DNA from: Azospirillum lipoferum
GTDB lineage: Bacteria; Pseudomonadota; Alphaproteobacteria; Azospirillales; Azospirillaceae
Direction: 5' to 3'
Length of the DNA: 64,000 nucleotides
NCBI RefSeq assembly: GCF_024170005.1
Contig: NZ_JALJXJ010000006.1
Location: 124,001 to 188,000 of the forward strand
Each line of letters starts with the position of its first letter. Within the stretch, counting starts at the first letter, position 1. A program made the translations under genes and the position numbers. This document shows, piece after piece, positions 58,172 to 64,000 of this stretch. A model generated the notes under the pieces. The model ran no database searches. It saw nothing but the letters and a program-made list of their open reading frames with translations, and was not told the origin of the DNA.

Positions 58172-59451
58172 AACCCCATCTGCCGCGGCATCCACAGCGC
58201 CAGATCCGGCCAGACGATCACCGCGACCACCACCAGCAGCATGGTGACCAGCGGCCACATCACCCAGCGCAGGGTGCTTTCCATCGTGCAGCCGGTCATG
58301 CGGCAGGCGACCATCAGGTTGACGGCCATCGGCGGGGTGAACTGGCCGACGGCGATCATCAGGGTCAGGATGACGCCGAACCAGGTCAGGTCCCAGTTGT
58401 AGGCCTGGGCGATGGGAATCAGCAGCGGCAGCAGGATGATGAAGATCGAGATGCCGTCCAGGAAGGTGCCGACGACGGTCAGCAGCACCACCAGCAGCGC
58501 CATCACGCCATGCTCGCCGAGGCCGGAATGGATGATGGCGTCGGCGATGGGGTCGATCACCGACAGGGTGCTCAATGCCCAGCCGAACACGCTGGCAAGC
58601 GCGATCACCGTCAGGATGATGGCGGAAATCTCCGCCGCCTCGACCAGCATGGAATAGAGGTCGCGGAAGCGGATGGTTCGGTAGACCACCATGCCCAGCA
58701 GCAGGCCGTAGGCGACCGCGATCACCGCCGCCTCCGTCGGAGTGAAGATGCCGAGACGCAGGCCGCCCAGGATGATGACCTTGGCGAACAGGCCGAGCGA
58801 CGCGTCCCACAGGCTGCGCCAGAAGGGCGGGCGCGGTTCGTGCGACAGCTTGGCGCCCAGATTGTGTTTCCGCGCCAGCCAGAAGACCGGAATGATCAGA
58901 GCCAACCCGGCCAGCGTGCCCGGAATGATGCCGGCGGCGAACATCGAGGTGGTCGGGGCGGCCGGGACAAGCACGCTGTAGATGATCAGCGCCACCGACG
59001 GCGGGATCAGGATGTCGGTGGCCGCCGCCGCGGCGATGACGCTGGCGATGTAGGGGCGGGGATAGCCGGCGCGGATCATGCTGGGCGCCATGACGCCGCA
59101 GACCGCGGCGGCGATGGCGGGACCCGAGCCCGAAATGCCGCCCATCATCATCGCCACCACCACGGCGATGACGGCCAGCGCGCCCTTGCCCTGGCCGACG
59201 ATGGCGGTGGCGAAACGCACCAGCTTCTGTGCCACGCCCGAGCGGTCGAAGATGGTGCCGGCCAGCACGAACATCGGGATGGTCAGCAGCGGGTACTTGG
59301 CGATGCCGGTATAGACGCTGGTCGGGACCGAAATGACGCCGAGATGGGCGAAGGCGATGGCGGCGGTGCCGGCCAGCCCCAGGGCGGCGGCGATCGGCAC
59401 CCCCAACACCATCATCACCAGAAAGGAGCCGAAAAGCAGGGTGGTGATCAC
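58168..59451 (-). CDS. dctM: TRAP transporter large permease
   Basis: A 427-residue DctM with about 12 transmembrane helices. Motifs: MVLGVPIAAALGLAGTAAIA near the start, KYPLLTIPMFVLAGTIFDRS, GGISGSGPAIAAAVCGVMAP, the re-entrant ATDILIPPSVALIIYSVL, and the C-terminal VGQFTPPMAVNLMVACRMTG. It carries organic acids with sodium, together with DctQ and a periplasmic DctP. The start is GTG 59451 overlapping the dctQ stop as GTGA, so translation is coupled. No dctP gene is visible. Confidence 0.95.
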   Translation of the reverse strand: MITTLLFGSFLVMMVLGVPIAAALGLAGTAAIAFAHLGVISVPTSVYTGIAKYPLLTIPMFVLAGTIFDRSGVAQKLVRFATAIVGQGKGALAVIAVVVAMMMGGISGSGPAIAAAVCGVMAPSMIRAGYPRPYIASVIAAAAATDILIPPSVALIIYSVLVPAAPTTSMFAAGIIPGTLAGLALIIPVFWLARKHNLGAKLSHEPRPPFWRSLWDASLGLFAKVIILGGLRLGIFTPTEAAVIAVAYGLLLGMVVYRTIRFRDLYSMLVEAAEISAIILTVIALASVFGWALSTLSVIDPIADAIIHSGLGEHGVMALLVVLLTVVGTFLDGISIFIILLPLLIPIAQAYNWDLTWFGVILTLMIAVGQFTPPMAVNLMVACRMTGCTMESTLRWVMWPLVTMLLVVVAVIVWPDLALWMPRQMGF

Positions 59452-59987
59452 GGCTCGCCCTCCGGCAGATGCCCGGTTTCCAGCGGCTCGGTGCCCTTGT
59501 GGATGCGGATCATGCGGCCGACCGCCCGGGCCAGCACCACCAGCGACAGAACCGGCAGCCAGACCGTATAGATCCACTGCGGCAGCCCCAGAGCCGGCGA
59601 GGTCACCTCGAACCGGTAATCGTCCCAGGTCGCCCAGGTGCCGTAGACCACCAGCAGCCCGTACATCAGCGCGACGCAGGCCATGGCGAACTGTTCCGCC
59701 CGGCGGCGGTTGGCCGGCGACATCTTGTCGGTGACGAAGGTGATGCGGATGTGGCGGTCCTTCACCACCGCGGCCGAGGCGCCGAGGAAGGTCAGGATCA
59801 CCATCAGCGCGATCGAATATTCCTCGGTGAAGGCAAAGGAGACGTCGGTCAGGTAGCGCACCACGACGTTGGCGAAGGTGATCAGGGCCACCACCGCCAT
59901 GGTGACGGCGACCAGCACCTCTTCGATGCCCAGTGGGACGCGGGGTTTCGGCACCGGCCGGACGACGGTGGGGTCGTGATCGCTCAT
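59448..59987 (-). CDS. dctQ: TRAP transporter small permease
   Basis: A 179-residue DctQ with four transmembrane helices (VLVAVTMAVVALITFANVVV, IALMVILTFLGASAAVV, the middle helix FAMACVALMYGLLVVYG, and WIYTVWLPVLSLVVLARAV). The conserved RHIRI after helix 2 and LPQWIYT before helix 4 are present. It stabilises the DctM permease. It is upstream of and overlapping dctM; the histidine-kinase gene lies 79 bases further upstream on the same strand and may be cotranscribed. Confidence 0.93.
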   Translation of the reverse strand: MSDHDPTVVRPVPKPRVPLGIEEVLVAVTMAVVALITFANVVVRYLTDVSFAFTEEYSIALMVILTFLGASAAVVKDRHIRITFVTDKMSPANRRRAEQFAMACVALMYGLLVVYGTWATWDDYRFEVTSPALGLPQWIYTVWLPVLSLVVLARAVGRMIRIHKGTEPLETGHLPEGEP

Positions 59988-60066
59988 ATTGCCAGGGTCC
60001 AGATGGAGGGAGCGGGATTATTCCCTTCACCGGGCAATCAATGCAAGAAACGATCTCCCGGCCGGA

Positions 60067-61896
60067 TTACTCCGCCGGCATGCCGGCCATCCCGTCTTCG
60101 CAGAGCGCTTCTTCACACAGAGGGAGCCGCAGGGTGAAGACGCTGCCCTCGCCCAACCGGCTGTCCACCGTCACCGTTCCGCCATGCAGCGCCGCGATGC
60201 GGCGGACCATGTTCAGCCCGACGCCGCTTCCCGCCGCCGTCCCGGTGTTGGACGCGCGGAAGAAGCGGTCGAACACCCGTTCCCGCTCGCCGTCCGGGAT
60301 GCCGATGCCCTGGTCGGCGACCGACAGCGCCAGCCATCGTCCATCCGCCGCGTTCTCCGTGCTGGCGCGGAGTCGTACCGGCGTGCCGGCAGGCGAGTAT
60401 TTCAGCGCATTGTTCAGCAGGTTGTGGACGCACAGCTCCAGCATCGGCCCATCCCCCGCCATCCGCTGCGGACAGGCGGCCAGATCCAGTTCGATCCGCC
60501 GGCCGGGGGCGGCATCGCCCTGGGCCGAGGCGGCGGCGCGCAACAGGGCCGGCAGATCCAGCAGGTCGTGGCGGAGCGTGAAGGCAGGGTCGTTCAACCG
60601 GTCGTCGGCCAGACAGGTTTCCAGAATATTGACCTGCCGGCGCACGGCGCGACGAATCTTCTCCAGTCGCGGCAGCATGCCGGGGGCCTTCACCTCGGCA
60701 TCCATCGAAAGAAGCTGGGCGGCGCCGTCGATGATGGCGAGCGGGGTCTTGAACTCGTGCGCCGCCATCGACAGGAAGCCGTTCAACGCCCGCTTGGCCT
60801 CCTGTTCCGCCACCAGCCGCTCTTCGGCCTCCAGCCGGGCGAGGTCGAGGCGCCGGACGGTGTCCTCCAACCGCATCTCGGCCCGGTGACGGTGGGTCAC
60901 GTCGCGCAGCATCAGCAGGCAGCCGACCTCGCGCCTGCCGCCGCCCGCCGTCAGCGGCACCCAGGTAACCTCGAAGCTCCGTGGGGAGCCGCCGCAGTCC
61001 AGCGTCAGCGATCCCGGTGCTGGTGCCGGCATGGCGGCGACCATGCTGGATAGGGCCGACAGCCCGGGCAGGTCGACAAGCCGTCGCCCGATCGCGGCAT
61101 GATCGCCGGCGAGCGCCTGTGCCGCCGGATTGGCTTCCACCACGGTGCCGTCGCCGTCCAGCACCAGCACCGGATCCGGCACCGCGTCCAGCAGCGCGTC
61201 GCGGGCCACCGGCAACAGTTCGAACAGGCGCCGCCGGGTGATCAGCCAGTAAAAGATCCCATCCATCATCAGGAAGCTGAAGGCGGTCGGATCGAGGTCG
61301 AACAGGGTCAGGTTGCCGAAGACATAGCCGGCATTAGCGGCCCACGGCACCGCCATTACCACCAGAAAACCCAGGTAATGGGTGCGGTAGGCCGGCATCG
61401 CCCGGTGGATGCCGCTGGCGGTGACGACGATGCTCATCACCATGAAGGCGTAGATGTAGATGGTGACGGCGTAGAACAGCAGTCCGTGGCTGTAGACCAG
61501 GGCGGCGCCCGGCTCCGCGTCGACCGGGTGGACGGCGGTGTATAACAGGTGGTGGGCATCATTGGTCAGGGCCACGGCCCAGGTCGCCAATCCGATCGTC
61601 ACCAGCACCAGCCGCCAGCGTGCCGGCAACTCGCCCCTGGTGTAGGACCACAGGAAGAACGCCCACAGGCTCGGCGTGCAGACGATGCCCAGCCAGGCCA
61701 TTTCCGCCCACAACAGCTTGTCGGCGGGAGCCGGCACCATGCTCTCGACGGCGACAGCTGTCGACCACCAGGCGGCCGACAGCTGCATCAGTACGAAATC
61801 GGTGCGGCCGGGAAAGGCGGGCAGGGTCCAGCTGCGCGCCGCGATCCACAAGGTTGCCACGACTGCGGCCAGAAGCAGGACTGACGGCAGGCTCAT
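60067..61896 (-). CDS. Histidine kinase with N-terminal 7TM domain
   Basis: A 609-residue sensor kinase. Seven hydrophobic helices in the first 230 residues match the histidine-kinase 7TM N-terminal domain (for example SVLLLAAVVATLWIA and LLFYAVTIYIYAFMVMSIVV), followed by PAS (about 240-345), DHp with SMAAHEFKTPLAI (His380) and HATPase (about 485-595, with GSGVGLNMVRRIAALHGG). It lacks a receiver. It lies directly upstream of dctQM on the same strand. No response regulator with a receiver is adjacent, so its partner is unknown. ATG 61896 is favoured because the first helix starts there. Confidence 0.9.
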   Translation of the reverse strand: MSLPSVLLLAAVVATLWIAARSWTLPAFPGRTDFVLMQLSAAWWSTAVAVESMVPAPADKLLWAEMAWLGIVCTPSLWAFFLWSYTRGELPARWRLVLVTIGLATWAVALTNDAHHLLYTAVHPVDAEPGAALVYSHGLLFYAVTIYIYAFMVMSIVVTASGIHRAMPAYRTHYLGFLVVMAVPWAANAGYVFGNLTLFDLDPTAFSFLMMDGIFYWLITRRRLFELLPVARDALLDAVPDPVLVLDGDGTVVEANPAAQALAGDHAAIGRRLVDLPGLSALSSMVAAMPAPAPGSLTLDCGGSPRSFEVTWVPLTAGGGRREVGCLLMLRDVTHRHRAEMRLEDTVRRLDLARLEAEERLVAEQEAKRALNGFLSMAAHEFKTPLAIIDGAAQLLSMDAEVKAPGMLPRLEKIRRAVRRQVNILETCLADDRLNDPAFTLRHDLLDLPALLRAAASAQGDAAPGRRIELDLAACPQRMAGDGPMLELCVHNLLNNALKYSPAGTPVRLRASTENAADGRWLALSVADQGIGIPDGERERVFDRFFRASNTGTAAGSGVGLNMVRRIAALHGGTVTVDSRLGEGSVFTLRLPLCEEALCEDGMAGMPAE

Positions 61897-61994
61897 CGCG
61901 GAGAGGTCATTGCGGTGCGCTCGGGAAAGACGGGAAAGGCAGCGGCCGAACAATGAACCCTCCGACCAATCCGGCGCAAGGCTGCAACCGAAAA

Positions 61995-62025
61995 GAAAAA
62001 GCGCGCCGCAAGGGCGCGCTTTTTC
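61995..62025. terminator. Bidirectional terminator-like hairpin
   Basis: GAAAAAGCGCGCC and its complement around GCAAG, with A5 before and T5 after the stem. It lies between the KGG-repeat gene (minus strand) and the kinase start, and best serves the former. Confidence 0.9.
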
Positions 62026-62067
62026 GGAGTGGGCTGGACCGGCCGCGGGGGGCGGCCGGTAGAGATC

Positions 62068-62271
62068 TCAACCTTTTTTGCCCTGGCCGCCATGGCTGTG
62101 CTGGCCACCTTTCTGGCCGGCTTCGGATGCACGCTCCGGGTCGTTCTTGAAGTTGCCACCCGAGGACTTTCCGCCCTTGCTACCGGCTTCGGACGCGCGT
62201 TCCGGATCATTCTTGAAGTTGCCGCCGGAATGCTGGCCGCCCGCGCTGCGCCCTTCGTTCTGGTTCGCCAT
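62068..62271 (-). CDS. KGG-repeat stress protein (YciG/GsiB type)
   Basis: A 67-residue, extremely hydrophilic Gly/Lys/Asn-rich protein with two copies of the KGG motif, GGNFKNDPERASEAGSKGGK then GGNFKNDPERASEAGQKGGQ. Such proteins accumulate under general stress, stationary phase or desiccation. The two copies are almost identical at the DNA level. The ATG at 62271 (MANQNEGRSAGG) is the family-like start; MGITN at 62286 is an alternative. A strong terminator follows. It is divergent from the sigma-54 activator. Confidence 0.92.
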   Translation of the reverse strand: MANQNEGRSAGGQHSGGNFKNDPERASEAGSKGGKSSGGNFKNDPERASEAGQKGGQHSHGGQGKKG

Positions 62272-62491
62272 GTTGGTGATTCCCATAATGTTGAAAACGC
62301 AACCACGTCCTTCCCAACAGCCTTGCCCCCGATGGGTTGCGCCGGCTCTGCCATCGGTACAGTCCGCCTGTCAGGTGCCGTCATACGAATGGCTATGCCG
62401 GCCATGGGGGCAGCGCCCTCTCGCGGCGCGGTTGCGGTTTCGGCCGTGCCGACCGATAACGGGCGGGACGGAACTGACGGGGGTGGACGGC

Positions 62492-63976
<1,485 letters not shown>

Positions 63977-64000
63977 GGCCGGCGCGCATCCAACTCACAC

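Overview
The window looks like a chromosomal or megaplasmid segment of a high-GC alphaproteobacterium of the Azospirillum/Rhodospirillales type. The pointers are strong GC bias at third codon positions (which creates very long antisense open frames), a full ETF-ubiquinone oxidoreductase, many large hybrid histidine kinases, a transporter-fused CrbS-like kinase, and a versatile organic-acid metabolism. No rRNA, tRNA, CRISPR array or complete prophage was seen. One short block (about 37434-38930) is clearly AT-rich and foreign-looking. Species assignment is inference.

Layout. 0-4.8 kb: a CocE/NonD-like protein lacking its catalytic Ser and His, preceded by a perfect sigma-54 promoter; a methyltransferase; a Fic-fold protein lacking the catalytic His; a bacteriohemerythrin; a small lipoprotein. 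4.8-14.4 kb: housekeeping genes (TPR protein, phosphotransferase, MoaB, lytic transglycosylase, uracil-DNA glycosylase, ETF-QO, MJ0042 zinc-ribbon protein). 14.4-17.5 kb: a TyrR-like sigma-54 activator divergent from dadA, with a perfect sigma-54 promoter and tandem TyrR-like boxes between them. 17.4-26.5 kb: a lactate operon reading leftward (lldP, Fe-S D-lactate dehydrogenase, lutA, lutB, lutC, small ORF) with a divergent GntR/LldR-type regulator. 26.6-31.9 kb: a sigma-54 response regulator translationally coupled to a hybrid kinase with a C-terminal Hpt.

31.9-36.6 kb: a divergent DUF2061 pair, a small hydrophilic protein, citrate synthase and a Nudix-winged-helix regulator whose start codon abuts a repeat element. 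36.7-42.5 kb: a CrbR-like regulator and a CrbS-like kinase in convergent orientation, with an AT-rich XRE plus YaaW-family cassette inserted between them. 42.7-47.0 kb: an RTX protein with four exact 40-residue-period repeats, an MHS transporter and an orphan amino-acid-type binding protein. 47.1-52.3 kb: a TorS-like hybrid kinase, eda and hexR with a perfect HexR operator. 52.4-58.2 kb: a chemoreceptor, then flavohemoprotein hmp divergent from norR, with a perfect sigma-54 promoter facing hmp. 58.1-64 kb: TRAP dctQM without a visible dctP, a 7TM histidine kinase, a KGG-repeat stress protein and a fourth sigma-54 activator.

Themes. Carbon and energy control dominates: lactate, D-amino acids, KDPG, citrate, probably acetate, TRAP substrates and NO detoxification. 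Sigma-54 control is unusually dense, with four activators and three perfect -24/-12 promoters. Several proteins keep a fold but have lost catalytic residues. A dispersed palindromic repeat family occurs four times, once in frame inside lutC and once supplying the ribosome-binding region of a gene.
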